Source of the DNA: Enoplolaimus lenunculus
Lineage: Eukaryota > Nematoda > Enoplea > Enoplida > Thoracostomopsidae
NCBI GenBank assembly: GCA_030248215.1
Contig: JASANG010001103.1
Span: 1-64,000 of the forward strand
Length of the DNA stretch: 64,000 bases
Reading direction: 5' to 3'
Under the pieces are notes generated by a model. That model ran no database searches, was not told where the DNA came from, and saw only the letters and a list, made by a program, of their open reading frames with translations. Shown here piece after piece: positions 36,501 to 49,670 of the stretch. Within the stretch, counting starts at the first letter, position 1. Each line of letters begins with the position of its first letter. Both the position numbers and the translations under genes were made by a program.

Positions 36501-37530
36501 TTTGCAAAAAAATTTAAAAGCAACCATTTTGAAGCAAACGCTGGCTGGGCGGATAATCGAAACGAGCCCAAATAGGAACCGTTCCTGGATCCAAAGGTTT
36601 GGAACATTTGTTAAAAATGAGTGAACTCGAACAAGCGGTTTATTCAGTGAATACTAAATACCACTTAACCCAAGGAATATTTCAACTCAACCGTTCGACG
36701 TTGAACTGAACACAGAACAGTTGAGCAACGATGAAATATATACATGTATTTCTTGTTTTGTTATTCTTTTAGCATTTCATGCGAGTCTATGGGGACAAAG
36801 AGATGAAGCCGCTATTTTCAAAATTCGGTTACGTTCTATAAATAATTTCGAAACGGGAATTCGTATTTTATCGTATGAAAAATTCTTTTAAACCCCTGGC
36901 CAAAAACCGTCAACGACGAGTAGGATCGCTAAAACTTTCCGTGGGTGGTTACGCCTGCGGGTGGACAAATAACATGCTGGTTACGTGGAAACCACTGTAA
37001 AAATGGAATCGGGTCAAAAATATACCGATTTCGCAGTTGCAAATTAGCTAAATGTTAAAATAGTATTCGTACAAACGGTAAAAAGCGTTTACTTAATAGC
37101 GTTTTATTTTGACACCATACCCAAGTTAATGTATACTAGTCAACTTGATTGCAACACGTGCAATCGAAGCTAATATCTATCTTGTAAGGTATTTAGAACT
37201 ATAAAGATTTAGTGTGTATTAATATCACATGTGTTTGAAATCTGCTGGAACAGTGTTCAAAATACGTATGTGAGGCGGTCTAGCTTTAATTATATAGATA
37301 AACTTATAATATACATTTATTTGGGTATCGTGTCAAAATACAAAGCTATTTTAAAAGAATAAGCTTATATGGCTATTTTTGGTCAAATTTAAATCGAAAC
37401 TCTACAAAACTGTTTCACCAGTGCTATCTGAACAAACAATGTGGTTACTTGCGACGCATCGCTCTACCTTATTTTCACTTGGACTTAGATTTCGTTTGAA
37501 ATTACAATCCGTTTCAGTACGAGGGCACGC
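33548..37530. other. Intergenic DNA, no gene seen
   Basis: About 4 kb of AT-rich sequence without a supportable ORF. It contains a worn GTAGCC-type repeat (about 34180-34320), a short local repeat of the type GTGGGTCGCACGAGTC (34455-34510), a 35-bp GAGTTGA MITE end (34921-34955) next to a GC-rich scrap (34955-35000), and an (AT)/(ACAT) simple tract (35445-35500). Confidence 0.6.
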
Positions 37531-37690
37531 ACGTAGCCAGCTCACCTTCCTAGGGTGGACAAAAATTTTTTCACGAGGGGCATACAAGGGTTTTCAATGA
37601 CATGCGTGCCCGGTTGAAAATTTTCTAGGGTGGATAAAATTTATCCAGGGGGTGGGGCTGAGTCCAACCTGGCCATCAATGGACTACGGG
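37531..37690. mobile_element. GTAGCC-type repeat
   Basis: Good copy: CACGTAGCCAGCTCACCTTC at one end and CTGGCCATCAATGGACTACG at the other, with GGGGCATACAAGGG and CCGGTTGAAAATTTTC inside. Confidence 0.65.
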
Positions 37691-37840
37691 AGCATATGAG
37701 GATTCTCTCGTTCAGAATATCTAATTAGCTGTAAGCTAATTGAACTGAATATACTTACGCCAGGACGCCAATCGGCTGATTACTTTTAGTTTTCAATTAC
37801 AACTGAAGTTGTACTTTACTACTAACTATATCTCGTTCTT

Positions 37841-38071
37841 ATGTATATGTCGTAGGCTAATCTGCTATTCTGCGTAAAGAGCAGTTTGGTCGAGGTCCTA
37901 CTGTGAGATGTATCAAAACAACAGTGATGTAAAACACACACTGATTGGTTATAAATACGTCTGTCCAACTACTCAAATATGATTAGTCTGTATGTTTAAC
38001 AGCAATGTAGCTTAGACCAAACTGCTATTACGTAATGGCCTGATTATGAGATTAGCCTACGACATATACAT
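37841..38071. mobile_element. MITE with perfect 23-bp terminal inverted repeats
   Basis: The first 23 bases (starting ATGTATATGTCGTAGG) are the exact reverse complement of the last 23 (38049-38071). A second inverted pair, GCAGTTTGGTC and GACCAAACTGC, lies further in. Total 231 bp, no ORF, and only one copy in the window. The perfect ends suggest recent activity. Superfamily undetermined; flanking TA/AT is compatible with but does not prove a 2-bp duplication. Confidence 0.75.
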
Positions 38072-39610
38072 CATAAAAATGGCTGGGTTGCAGAGACATG
38101 ACTCAAGTTGAGGCTCTGATGGGTAATTTTAGCCAATTTTTTACACATTCTACAGACTTAAAAACCGGATATATAAAGTAAAACAAAATTTATTATCCCA
38201 CACGTTTGTTTCTCTAACAGGATATTAATAAATAGCAAATAAAACCAGGAAATGGACCAAAAAACATTATTCAAAATCAAACCACTTTTCTACAACATTG
38301 AAAAATTCCGTTGTTACGCGAAACGTTTCTCTGATCGTCTTAAAAATCTTCAAATTTCATCGCTTAACAACAATTCGTAAATTATGAACCTTCAGCAAAT
38401 TTGAAATTTCAAATTCAGTCGAAATTTCGTATAATTTTTAGTCAAAAAAAGTCGACCAAAACCCTGTTTCAAACGCCAGATATGTGTACGTTTCCGGTCG
38501 TTGTTGAATATACAAACACCCACAATTATGATTGCGTACACCAAAAACAGATGTTTCTCGGTTCTGTGTAAATTGAGACCTGACTCGCGGTACCAAAAAT
38601 AATGGCCCAAAAGAAGTGAAATAAAATTCCGCCAGCAACCATTTCGCAAACGTTTTTGGTTTAAATTTTAAGCTTTAATTTCGTTGCTTCGTCGTTATAT
38701 ATACATAAATAGATACATACATACATATATTGATATATATATTTATATATATTTATATATATATAAATTAATATATTTATATATAAATATATATACATAC
38801 ATATATATATATGTATGTATGTATGTATACAGATAGATGACCAGATTTGGTTTCACAAAACACGAATGGCAAAGACAGAGACAGCGCCATAGGCGTGGAT
38901 TTCATTTAGACAGGGTATAACTTCATTGTTTTGGCCTCTGGAATCCAACAGTTTATTCTAAAACCTGTAAAATAGCGTTTTCCTGTCACTTCTTGGACAA
39001 GAAATATATCCTTCGCACCCCTGCGCTTGGATGCACCCTTAAACAACACCTGAGGTGACGCTTGTAACATTTTGTATTTCAGAATGTATTTGTTTATTTT
39101 TTGTTGTCTGATTGCGTGGGTAAAACAATATAATTATAATTAAAATAGACAGAAATCAATAAATATCTGTTGTATGACAGATATCGCTTTTGCAGGCAAA
39201 GACCAAATTTGCAATTATTACATATATGACATGGTCACTGCACCAAATTAGCCATATCATCAATACGAATGGTTTAAGTAGCTTTTCGTGCAAACTCGAA
39301 GCCAGTTCACTCATGCTGGTGACTGAAATTGTTTTAGATGCGCATACAAGGGTTTTCGATGACTTACAAGCGAGATTGACGCTATTCTAAGCGGCAAAAT
39401 TTTTCTACAAGGGGGTCATTTGCAAAATAGAGTATTTTTCCTAAAAAACTGCAAAAATTTGGCATGTTACCGAAATTGACCCAACTGCTACACTAAATTT
39501 TAGCACAGTGTTACCAAAGTTTATATTAATTTTCTACACTTATGAATGTGCCTCAGGCGATCACAAATAAAGTATCCGTAGTTCCTGTAAAAATTACCAT
39601 AATTTTGCTC
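38072..39610. other. Intergenic DNA with an AT-rich cruciform-prone tract
   Basis: No gene is supported. At 38695-38835 a TATATA/ACATACAT tract is self-complementary (ATACATACATA on the left, TATGTATGTAT on the right). A weak GTAGCC-type repeat relic lies at about 39299-39415. Confidence 0.6.
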
Positions 39611-39612
39611 AA

Positions 39613-40470
39613 GCTTTAGTGACCCGAATAAGAAGGGGTGGTTATAAGTATAATCTTCATTTTGAGTCTCAATCAATAATAGTTTGCACTGCCGGATTCA
39701 TCCCATAAGAAGTTATTGTGTTAAAATGGTAAGTAAGGTCCTTATATTACAATTTTTTTCCACAAATTTTTTGTAAAAAAAACAATTTTTTTCGCAAATT
39801 TTTTGGTGAAAAAATGATAAGGTCTCGCCTACCTTACAATTTTTGCGTTTCATAACATATCCCAGCCCGCACCCCCGTCAGAAATTTTTGTATCCGCCTA
39901 TGGGAGTTTGAATTTCTAATCAGAGTCTGTTTGTGGATAGAATTCATAAGTCGTAATTAGAGTCCATGAACGGGATCAAAACGTAAGAACGGGTTTGACA
40001 GCTTATATATGTAACAGACACTCAGACATCCCGCATAAAATTTATTAAATCCGCAAAAAAGATTAACGGACATAACAGCCAGCAAAAAGCTTTGATCCCA
40101 ATCAAGAATATAAATAAGAACGGTGTTGAGTCCAACTAACGTAGGGTAAATTAAAAATAAATAACAGTCCGTAGCCGAATATAACATCGGAGGTACGCTC
40201 TCGAGAGGCAAAATAAATATCACTCTGCAAAAAATGATGAGTCAAATTGACTCTCTTCGAAATAGGTTTCTGACTACACAAACTGAGTCAAACTTCGACT
40301 CCGCCAGAGTCAAATTCAATTCACTGAACCACTCAATGAATCGAATTTGACTCTGCCGGAGTCGAATTTGACTCCAGTTTGTGTAGTCAGAAAAAGCCTA
40401 TTTCGGAGAGAGTCAATTTGACTCACTATATTTTGCAGTGCAGTTTTCACTCTTATTAGAGTCGTTACAG
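39613..40470 (+). repeat. LTR-like repeat copy interrupted by other sequence
   Basis: It opens with TTTAGTGACCCGAATAAGAA and GAGTCTCAATCAATAATAG, continues with GTAATTAGAGTCCATGAACG, and has a later piece, CTCTTATTAGAGTCG, after the inserted CACTG MITE at 40221-40440. Related to 9287-9505. An old, broken fossil; family uncertain. Confidence 0.35.
40221..40440. mobile_element. CACTG hairpin MITE inside the LTR-like repeat
   Basis: 220 bp, from CACTCTGCAAAAAATGATGAG to CACTATATTTTGCAGTG. Self-complementary along its length. Confidence 0.8.
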
Positions 40471-41614
40471 TAGTTAACAAAAATACAGGTCAATGTGAAT
40501 TTTGCGTTATAAGACCTTAATGTAAACATTGTGTCTGTGACATGAAGGTATATTGGCACATATTTCGATCGGTTCGTGCAAATTGCAGCTCCGATCCCCC
40601 CACGTGAATTCCATAAGGAGTTTTTATATAGGGAGCCTTCACAGCCGGATGTCTGGTTCCAGCTCCGGTAGAATTTCTGCCGGAGGTTCCGGCAATTTCG
40701 GTATTGAAATTTTGCATAATTGTAAAGTAAAAACATTGCTATTTTGCAATTGCACAATTTTGTTTGAATATATTTTCTGCTCTGGACTGCGATGGAACGC
40801 TCTGAGGTCAGTTATACTGTGGCAATGCAGATCAGATTTGGTAAAATATTTCTTGCAAATTGATTGCATAAAAAGCCATTTGTTGCTACAGCAAACAACG
40901 TCATTTTTGTACATTATTTTCAGTGTGCGGATCCAGAAATTCCTGGTGAGGGAGATGCACAAGTGGAAAATGTTAAGTTTGGCACATGTTCATACATATT
41001 TTTACACATATACAAACAGCTACAAGTTACACACAAACTCATACGTACACCGGTAGGCTGATCCATACTCTGTTTCTGCAGGATCCGCCCTTATATAAGC
41101 TTATATATTTAAACACAGACCGCGTCGTGGCTTAGGAAATGGTCAGAGCACATAGAAAATTAGTTGTGCTAAACTTCGGAGCGATGCACCTGAAGAACTG
41201 TGAAATCTCAAGATATTAAAACCAAAATTTGAACTGTAAGTTTGATTTTAACTCTGACAAAAATTTACAATCGACAGCCGGTGGAGGGATGCATACCCTT
41301 CATCCTCCCTGGATCCGCCCTTGATTATTTTTAGCTATGAGATCGATCTTAATTGATGTAAAATGCAACTTTGTATTAAAACTGGTTAAATTAATCTGAA
41401 AAAAACATTGCCTAATCAATCTAAATTTGCCAAACCAAAATGTACCTGCGAAATAATTTATGAGCTAGTGGTTGTGTTATAAAAGGAATCGCGCAACCAT
41501 TACAAACTAAAAATTTAGAAGTTTACACAGAAAAAAATTGTCTAGAAACTTTTAGAGTATTACTTTGTTCAATTTTTAAAACTAAAATGTCTCGTATTTC
41601 AAACATTAATAGTT

Positions 41615-41824
41615 TGGCCCATGTATAGAACAGGACCGGAACAGTAGTATAAGCATATGCCTAAGCCTAAGCCTAAGCATAAGCCTAAGCGTATGGATGA
41701 GCCTATTCCTAAGCCTAAGCGAAAACCTAAGCCTAAGCTTAAGCAAAAAAATGGTCTAAAGCTTAAACTGACTCTATTATAGCCCCTTTGGAAAACAGTC
41801 CGACCCTGTTGTGTACATAGGCCA
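41615..41824. mobile_element. TTAGGC TIR element, uninterrupted copy
   Basis: TIRs are TGGCCCATGTATAGAACAGG and the inverse CCTGTTGTGTACATAGGCCA. Between them are GCCTAA hexamers and the line AAAGCTTAAACTGACTCTAT. The last is the empty version of the site that carries a piggyBac-like MITE in the copy at 50085-50740. Confidence 0.8.
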
Positions 41825-42374
41825 ATATTTTTATATATCAGAAACTTGTGTCTTTAATGATTACAACATAAATGTCTTATATTCAAAGAATTACAATTAC
41901 CAAATTATAAGAAATAATTGTTCCTTTCAAATAAGTTGGTTCACAAACCCATTCCGAAACTTGCAGTTCCGTAAAAACTTCTTACGCGTTGTATAAGATA
42001 CTCACGTTATATACAAGTCAGTCAGGACCGAATGCACAGGAATTACTTAAAATCTTCGTCAAAATTTTACAAGACATGAGAAAACACAATTTTCTACGCT
42101 TTAGGATAATCTGATAAATCCTAAATTACAGGACAATGTGTTCGCATGCCTGGCTTCGCAAGCAAAAGAACTTTTAATAGAAATTTTTCTTATCAGAGAA
42201 ATATTTCTATTGCATAGTAGACGAAACTTCGCCAGCGAGAAACCAAACGCAATTTTAGCATTTAAATACTAATCCATTTGGTTTTGAAAATTTACAGGGT
42301 CTGCATGTCTTTAGCTGCGCACCTGAATATGACACACTGAAATCTTATGCCATAAATCAAAATAAGTAATACGC

Positions 42375-42770
42375 AGGGTTCCAACCGGAACTAGATTTTG
42401 TCGGAAGCGGAATCGGAATCGGAATCAAGTTACAGTAATTGTATTAAAAAGTTAAAGGTGTATGACTTATAACTTTTGTTGCAGTATGCCTGTTTCCGTT
42501 ACTGTTCACAGTTTCAGTAAAAATTGCTTATATTGCTGACGGAATACACGTAACAGCTCGGAATAATTACTAAGAAAAAACCAACAGAACAATTGCAAAC
42601 GAACGAATCAAAACGAAACAAACAAAATCTAACTTCAATCATCTTGAAAACTCATAACCGAAAAATCGGAATTCCGGCATCGGAACAGCAGTCAGCCGGA
42701 ATCGGAAGTCAAATTTTGCCGGAATTTTAGCCGGAATCGGAATTCCGATGGAACCCTGGTAATATGCTAC
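42375..42770. repeat. GGAATC-rich repeat, copy 1
   Basis: It shares with 54370-54600 the run CGCAGGGTT.CAACCGGAACTA, GTCGGAAGCGGAATCGG, TTAAAGGTGTATGACTT and GTTTCCGTTACTGTTCACA. The far end carries the inverse idea (CCGGAATCGG ... GGAATTCCGATGGAACCC), so it may be a TIR element with ends GGGTTCCAACCGGAA / TTCCGATGGAACCC. Confidence 0.55.
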
Positions 42771-42989
42771 AGGTCGACCCCCCAAGTTTTCCAACCTGCA
42801 AGGGTCAAATACAACCACATAGTTAAAATTTCATTTTGTACGGGCGTACGGGGTGTCCACGCTATCGTAATACTTGTTACCCCCACTCAAATAACGGGGT
42901 TACAATTTGCTAATCAGTACAATACAAAACTACATGCAGACCTCTAAATAAGGGTAGGTAGTCGACGACCACAACGTGTGCTATTTTCT

Positions 42990-44430
42990 TTTCTACACAG
43001 AATGTACCCAGTTACACACTCTTGATAAAAAGAGTCATTATCGACTGTTGGTAAAATTAAACGCAACTTTCGTTCATACATTTTAATATCCCAATTACAA
43101 CAATGAACTGAACCCGGATGTGGGATTCATTTTCGGATCCACAGGTCCACCCAGTCCGTAACTCAACTCAACAAGGATTACAACCGAAATTTTGTATTAA
43201 GATTTAGTATTAAAATTGCGTTTGGCGTCTCGATAGCTTCGTTGGTTTGCTTTTTTCACTGCTATCACACCATCCTTTGTGAGAAATGTCTACGTGTGCC
43301 GCTGGCTTGGTCCCTCAGCGCGCCCCTAAAGCCAGTTAAAACTGAACGAATACAAGCGTTCAGAATGACACCGTATAGATGATATATCGTAATCTAAAAT
43401 GTAGAAACAACCGGCACTTTACCTTGAATATAATCCAGACTAATCTTGACATTTTATAGATTAATCCATGCGAGAAAATTAAAAGCTTCGGTGTAATTCG
43501 ACGAAACAGTCAAACTGAAGGCGGAAACACAACAGACTCTGAGTAATTTTGACAAATTTACTGCTAAACCAAACGCAACGCTGACACCGATTAGCGTTAA
43601 CAAATTGAAATATACTTAAAATTGAACGTTAGTCGAACTCTCGAAACCAGAATTTTTTTGGCAAAGTCCATGATGTGGTTTGAAACCCAAAATGCATTTA
43701 AGCAAAACGTTGGTTGAACCAGAAATTTTACAACGTTTTATAGCGGAAATAATTTTTCATAGTAACCTATTTTGGATTGGTAATTGAAAAGTAACAAACG
43801 TTGCTGAATCAGAAATTTGTGACGGGAGCCCACGCTATGATAGCGAATGAAAGCGAAAGGTACCATGGAGAACGATTGGTAAAACCAAGAGTGGATGATA
43901 ATGGTTTCAACAAGAGTGTGCAACTGAGTACATTCTGCATACAAATGAATGTACGCGGGACGCGTTGCGTTTTTCCCTTACCCTCCTTATTTAGGGGGGT
44001 TTGTTTCAACCTTGAACGCAGGCAAATACTGTTGCGATACACAGTGCAAACATTGTCCGATTGTATTCCTGATTTAGGTTTAAATGAGTTCTTTGTGCAA
44101 TTGACCCCCTACTACAAGAGTATATAACTCTTGGAGTTTCGCATGATACAAAATGTACCACCGGGCGTTGCGTTTCTGACCGACTCCACTTATTTAGAAG
44201 AGAGCCGCTATGATATATAAGAACCCGCAATTTTGATGCCGGATACATAAATTGCCATGGTTCGCACAGGTTATAGTCCCTCAAATGAAGAGGAGTGTAG
44301 GCCAAAAATGCAACGTGCGCTGGGTAAATTGTTTTCTACACAGAATGTACCCAGTTGCACACTCTTGTAAAAAAAGTCACTATCAAATCTTGGTAAAACG
44401 GACGTCATTTCAGTACTAAATTTCAATACC
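42990..44430. repeat. Cluster of CTACACAGAATGTACCCAG repeats in both orientations
   Basis: The motif CTACACAGAATGTACCCAGT plus CACACTCTTG occurs direct at about 43000 and 44335 and inverted at about 43900-43945. A related arm lies at 44095-44180. GCGTTGCGTTT..CC and TTATTTAG lines accompany it. Probably two or three diverged copies of a TIR element. The 108-aa ORF at 43801-44127 arises from it and has no recognisable domain. Confidence 0.5.
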
Positions 44431-44693
44431 AAATTTTGGTTTTGATCTCGTCATAAGGGGTTTGGCCTGGGTGGTACCCACATTGTAACCACCAGTGCAT
44501 TCAGCTTCAACTCAACTGATTCTTCAAGTATCCAAAATTAAATCTTGGCCATTGATGCATTAAAACCTGCGCCATACATTTAAAAAGTTATTGCTTTTTT
44601 GACCATTTTTGCCTGTTAAAATCAGTCAGACAACATCAACAGTAGTCTAAAGCATATTCTTAAGCCTAAACCTATTGTAGATCCATAGAAAAA

Positions 44694-44985
44694 CGGGCCA
44701 ATATAAGAACAGGGGCGTAACAGTATTAAGCATATTCCTAAGTGTAAGCCGAAGCCTAAACCTAAGCGCAAGAAAGAATTTATTCCTAAGCCTATTACGC
44801 CAACGCCTAAGCCTAAGCGCAAAAATGAACATATTTGTAAGCCTAAGCCTAAGCCTAAGCCTAAGCGCAAAATGAGCATAATCCTAAGCCTAAACCTAAG
44901 CCAAGCAAAAAAATAGTCTAAAGCTTAACCTCACTCTATTGCAGTCCCACAGAAACACGTTGCGCCCCTGATCTTTACATGGACC
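44694..44985. mobile_element. TTAGGC TIR element
   Basis: Ends: GGGCCAATATAAGAACAGGG and CCCCTGATCTTTACATGG. GCCTAA blocks alternate with GCGCAAGAAAGAATTT-type spacers. A truncated neighbour precedes it (44635-44693). Confidence 0.7.
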
Positions 44986-45606
44986 GAGAAACGGTCCTAA
45001 AAACTAAAATTTGCCCAATTATTGATGTCACTGTTTTAAATGCTTGGGATACATTTATTTATGTTGGAAAACATTTTATTTTAAGAACAATCGCCACAAT
45101 CGATCGAACCAAAACGATGAACCAGGGGGTGGAATTGAATGGCGGGCTCAACGGCTCATACCCTCTTCCAATTATGTTTACAAAAATTTATTTCAACAAA
45201 CTAAGTGCTTGCTTAGACAATAGACTTTAAAAACGCAACCATATCAACTTAAATAATAGACATTACCCTGCTTAAATTCTAGCCACACCTTTGCGGTCAA
45301 GGTTACGGGGTTCAAACCAAAACAAATATAAAAAATTGTAAAACACTCAAAAACAAACCCGAAATCCTAAAATAAACTCAACCAGAATAGCAGTAGCGAG
45401 TGACTCTTGGACACAAGGAAACAACAAACAAAACCATACCAAACACCAAAACCTAATTTTGGGAGCTGGTTTTTGTCGGTTTGGCGTTGTGGAGTGTAAA
45501 ACGAACCCAAAAAAATATGATTGAACCAGAAACCACTAAACATTTACCCCGCCCGCTCAGCCGTCGAATAGCAGTAAACGAACACTGCGCGAGCAAAAAA
45601 GAAGAT

Positions 45607-45720
45607 ATACATATATACATATATTCATATACACATATATACATATATTCATATACACATATATACATATATTCATATACACATATATACATATATACGT
45701 ATATACATACATACATACAT
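45607..45720. repeat. 24-bp AT-rich minisatellite
   Basis: Units of the type ATACACATATATACATATAT, about four in tandem, followed by (ACAT)n. No gene. Confidence 0.8.
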
Positions 45721-46339
45721 TGATTTTGCATTAAGCGAACATACAGTTGTATCACTGTTTAAAACAACACAACGACGTAAACTGGTTGAACGAATAAAAC
45801 GAAATATTTTTATGAACCCGGCGGGCCTGAAGCCAACCAATTTTGAGACCCCCGAAACCGAAACGTTTATTTATATACACACATATATATACATATATAT
45901 ATACTATTCATATACTGTGGTTTGTAGAATTCCGTAGCTAATAAGGGGTCATGGGAACACTAGCGGATGCAGAGGGCGGGGGGGCGTACGTTCTTCCGTC
46001 AGAAACGTTTTTAGGATCCGACCTTACAATTTTCCCTGTCATGAAATTTCTTTGTAAAAGAGTACAATATTTCCCGGTAGAAATTTTTTGATGAACACGT
46101 TACAATTTTTCGCTTTAAGACATTTTTGAAAATAAATAAGGTTCCCACCTTTCAATTTTACTGTTTTATAACATTTGTCCACTGGCCACCCCTCGTCAGA
46201 AAATTTTGTATCTGCCTCATGCTTGGGAAACCAGTCTATCTAAGAAAAATTTGGACCCGAAAGATAAATTTAACCTTTGCTTGTAAGTCATATAATTTCT
46301 CCGAATGTCCCCTCTTAAATTTTTATTGACCCCCACTCG

Positions 46340-46838
46340 GGCACGTAGCCAAAGGGGAGCAGGGGGTCTTCTCTCCTGAAAATTTTTGAGCCCCCTTAGC
46401 AAAGTGAGCTGACTACGGGCCTGCCCCCACCAGTAGCATTTGCCGCTGGAAACAGGCATGATTGGGTGGGGGATATATAGACATAGGAACAGCGGTGCTC
46501 CAGAATATGCATGGTTGAGTTATGGATGATTCCATGAAGAATATAGGGTCCATAAATTGTGAACAAATTACAACATATACAAATATCGTCTAAAATATAT
46601 TAATTTCGTTAGTTGTTTATGTTTCACAACGCTGTTAATTGTATTCTCAGGGACTTTTCCGTTGTGGCCGTTTCTACATCGGGCCCGTAGCCAGAGGGGG
46701 GCCAGAGAGGCTCAGTCCTCCTGAAAAAAATTCGGTTCCCTTAGAAAATTTTCAAATTTGCTTGTAAGGCATCCAAAACCCTTGTATACTCGTGAAACAT
46801 TTTCACTACCCCAGCAAGGTGAGCTGGCTACGGGCCAG
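46340..46838. mobile_element. Two GTAGCC-type repeats, reverse orientation
   Basis: Copies at about 46340-46422 (short) and 46681-46838, both ending in GTGAGCTG.CTACGGGCC. The second has the canonical CCCGTAGCCAGAGGGGGGCC start and is the clearest example of the inverted ends of this family. Confidence 0.65.
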
Positions 46839-47169
46839 GGCTACATACTACATTAAGGGGTCTCTCGGACACCTAAACCGGGTTCTGGCCAAACCGGTAC
46901 GCCGTAAAATTTCAAAAATTGCCAAATCATTGCAATTTAGGTTAGATATCCTGCAAGTTGGGGCCCATAATAAGACGAAAGCCAGGTGACCTCAGCGAAC
47001 CCTGTAAAAATTATTTGCTCCCTGTGTCACTTTAAGTGAACTATATTTTAGCGAATTATAGCGGATTTGTACACTGACGAATATGTCGGCAGACTTTACG
47101 CTGACCGGGAACAGTCTAATGCAATAATCTTAAAATTTTACAGCCCAAAAAATTTGTCACAATTAAAGT

Positions 47170-47410
47170 GAACGGAAACGGAAAACGGATATTGAAGTAC
47201 ATAACAATTTAAGCGATGTTTTATTTTTCTCCCAACACAATTGACGCATGCAAAATGTTCACCTGGCTTTCGAAATTTTTAGCGAGAAAATAGCAGATAC
47301 TCCGAAATTGTTATGATTTAGGATGAATTTCGTAATTTTTTTGTCATGTCGATACGATTGCAGAACATCTGTAATAATTGCGAGATATACACGTGATTTA
47401 ACACTAATTT
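47170..47410 (+). repeat. Interspersed repeat beginning GGAAACGG, copy 3
   Basis: It keeps the order GGAAACGGAAAACGGAT, AACACAATTGACGCATG, GATGAATTTCGTAA, ACACGTGATTT, at lower similarity than the palindrome copies. Confidence 0.6.
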
Positions 47411-47538
47411 CGACCACAAAAATGACTGAAATTTCGGCATTTTTGTAATAGAAACGGAAACGACCTTTAATTTTTACCTGAAACGAAAACGGTAAAATAC
47501 ACTAAAACTCAACACACAGTAGGAAAGACAAAAAATTT

Positions 47539-47743
47539 CGGCCCATGTAAAGATCAGGGGCGGAACGTTTTTGTGGGACTTGAACAAGCAACCTTAAGCA
47601 TTAGACTAATTTTTTTGCTTGGCTTAGGCTTAGGCTTGGGCTTAGGCTTAGGATAAATTTATTTTTACGCTTAGGCTTAGGCTTAGGCTTACGCTTAGGA
47701 ATACGCTTTAATACTGTTCTGTGCCTGTTTTTTACATGAGCCA
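47539..47743. mobile_element. TTAGGC TIR element
   Basis: About 205 bp. Ends: CGGCCCATGTAAAGATCAGG and CCTGTTTTTTACATGAGCC. Includes AAGCATTAGACTAATTTTTT and TTAGGC blocks. Confidence 0.78.
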
Positions 47744-48455
47744 AAATTTCTAATTGAATAGCTGATTTAGTCTTGTATCACTCAAACCACCTCACGAGCG
47801 GAGCGAGCGATAAACCAGGCGCACTTGCAGTACTAAATCTTAATACAAAATCTTGGTTCAGTGCCAGTCCAGTGAAACGATACGATTCATGGATTCCCCG
47901 GATTTAAATGCCGTATTTGAAACCGAAACTCAAAAATCATCTGGCAACAAAGATTCGAATCGAATGTAGAATACCAAAATTAATGTAAAGCACAAAAGCG
48001 AAGCAAACGAGATATAAGAGGCATTTTTGCACACTAAATATCTTCAAACTTAAACACAACAATTTTTGTTATTATTTGTCAGTTTTTAGATGTTATCATA
48101 AATTGTGCGTATAAGAATCCTGAAGACAAAACTGGTATGGCACAATTAATGAAACTTTGTGAGCGAAGCGAGCAAGAAGCCAGCCACATTTATCGTGTAT
48201 TCCCACTACAAAGCGGGAATGGTTTTTCCCTTCGAATTGAATCGACTGGATACCGGTTATTTTTCGATTTTTTCCGGTAAAAACGGAAAAATTGAAAATC
48301 ATGTATTCATGCGGCAAACCAATGCAATGACGTTAATGGATGCTAAATCCGCTGATGTCAAAATGATACTTTAAAGAAATACGTGGCTATTTCATTTAGT
48401 GAGGATATATCAACAGTTTATAACACATGATGAGCATAGGGGTACACTGTACACA

Positions 48456-48710
48456 TACACTGTAAATTCCAATGAATTAAATAATCAACTCAGCTAGGGA
48501 GTTAGTTATTTCTGCGTTAATAACAACAAGCAGTAACCACTCTGAGTTGAGTTGATTTTCAGTCTCAGTTGATTTGATTCCGAGGGAATTGAGAAGCTAA
48601 CTCATATTGAATTGCATCAACTCACAATTCTGAGTTCTGAAAGTCCTAACTCAGACTGAGTGATTCAACTCATTCTGAGTTAAAATCTACTCACTGGAAT
48701 TTACAGTGTA
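48456..48710. mobile_element. GAGTTGA MITE (unique right side)
   Basis: 255 bp, ends TACACTGTAAATTCCAATGA and CACTGGAATTTACAGTGTA, the best-kept inverted ends of this family in the window. Confidence 0.8.
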
Positions 48711-48747
48711 CAGGCACACCCAGTTTGAAGTGTTGTGGGTGGCAAGA

Positions 48748-48920
48748 ATTGGACCATGTAAAGATCAGGGGCAGAACGTTTTTCTGTGGGACTAGAAAAG
48801 AATAAGCTTAAGCTTTAGACTAATTTTTTGCTTGGCTTAGGCATAGGCTTACGAATATTCTTATTCTTACGGCTAGGATTAGGCTTAGGCTTACGAATAT
48901 GGTTATAATACTGCTCAGCA
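48748..48920. mobile_element. TTAGGC TIR element, one end eroded
   Basis: Starts GGACCATGTAAAGATCAGGG and includes TTTCTGTGGGACT, AAGCTTTAGACTAATTTT and short TTAGGC runs. The far end stops at AATACTGCTCAGC. A fragment of the CCACCAGAAACTTGG type (related to the 54690 array) lies at 49155-49275. Confidence 0.6.
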
Positions 48921-49670
48921 TCTCGAGCGAAACGTGAGCAATGATGCCGGACTCGAATTTGATTGTCAACGGCTGATCGGATTCTAAATTTTCCACTACA
49001 TCCATTCTAGAGAGTAGCGGAGCCAGAAATTTATACTTGGGCCGTTGAAATAGATTGCGAACGAAAACTCGCTGGCGGAACAAGTGAGATGCCAAACGCA
49101 GTTTAGTATAGAATTCTCGGCCAATGTTACTTTTATGGATGTAACAATAGATTACGCGTATTCCGAAACCTAAGCCTATTAAGCCTAAGCAAAAAATGTA
49201 ATCTAGAATCTAAACCTACTCTTTTATAGATCCACCAGAAACTTGGAAGCCCTTTAAAGTAACATGGGCTGACTTTCCAATACAAAAAACTGGTTTGTGA
49301 CAGTGCCATGGTAAGTTCGAAAACAGGAGTGCTAATTGTGTAAAGGTAGGGATCTTACAATCATTTCAAGAAATATTTTCCTGGTGACTCTTGGAGCCAG
49401 ACGCAGTTTTAGAATATTAATTACTTAATTAAGCATAGTATTGAATCTACTGCAGTTTTTGAAATTTATTTTGTTCGATAACGCAAGGTCCTTTATGCCG
49501 CTCCCAATCGAACGGATGTGGACACTAACAACGGCTCTGAAAAGCACGCAAAGAACTCTGTATCATTGTCTGTTTTAGGATGTTCGCAGAGAACAGAAAT
49601 GCAGTGGATTCGTGTTTTCAAAAACCTTTATGTTTTTGAAGATCAAAGATAAATTGTGTTAGATTCGTTA

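Noticed and set aside
40553-41056. 167-aa ORF
   Set aside because: No recognisable domain; it crosses a GCCGG-rich repeat relic and ACAC/AT simple sequence, with overlapping ORFs on the opposite strand.
43801-44127. 108-aa ORF
   Set aside because: Overlaps inverted copies of the CTACACAGAATGTACCC repeat and has an opposite-strand ORF over the same bases; no domain.
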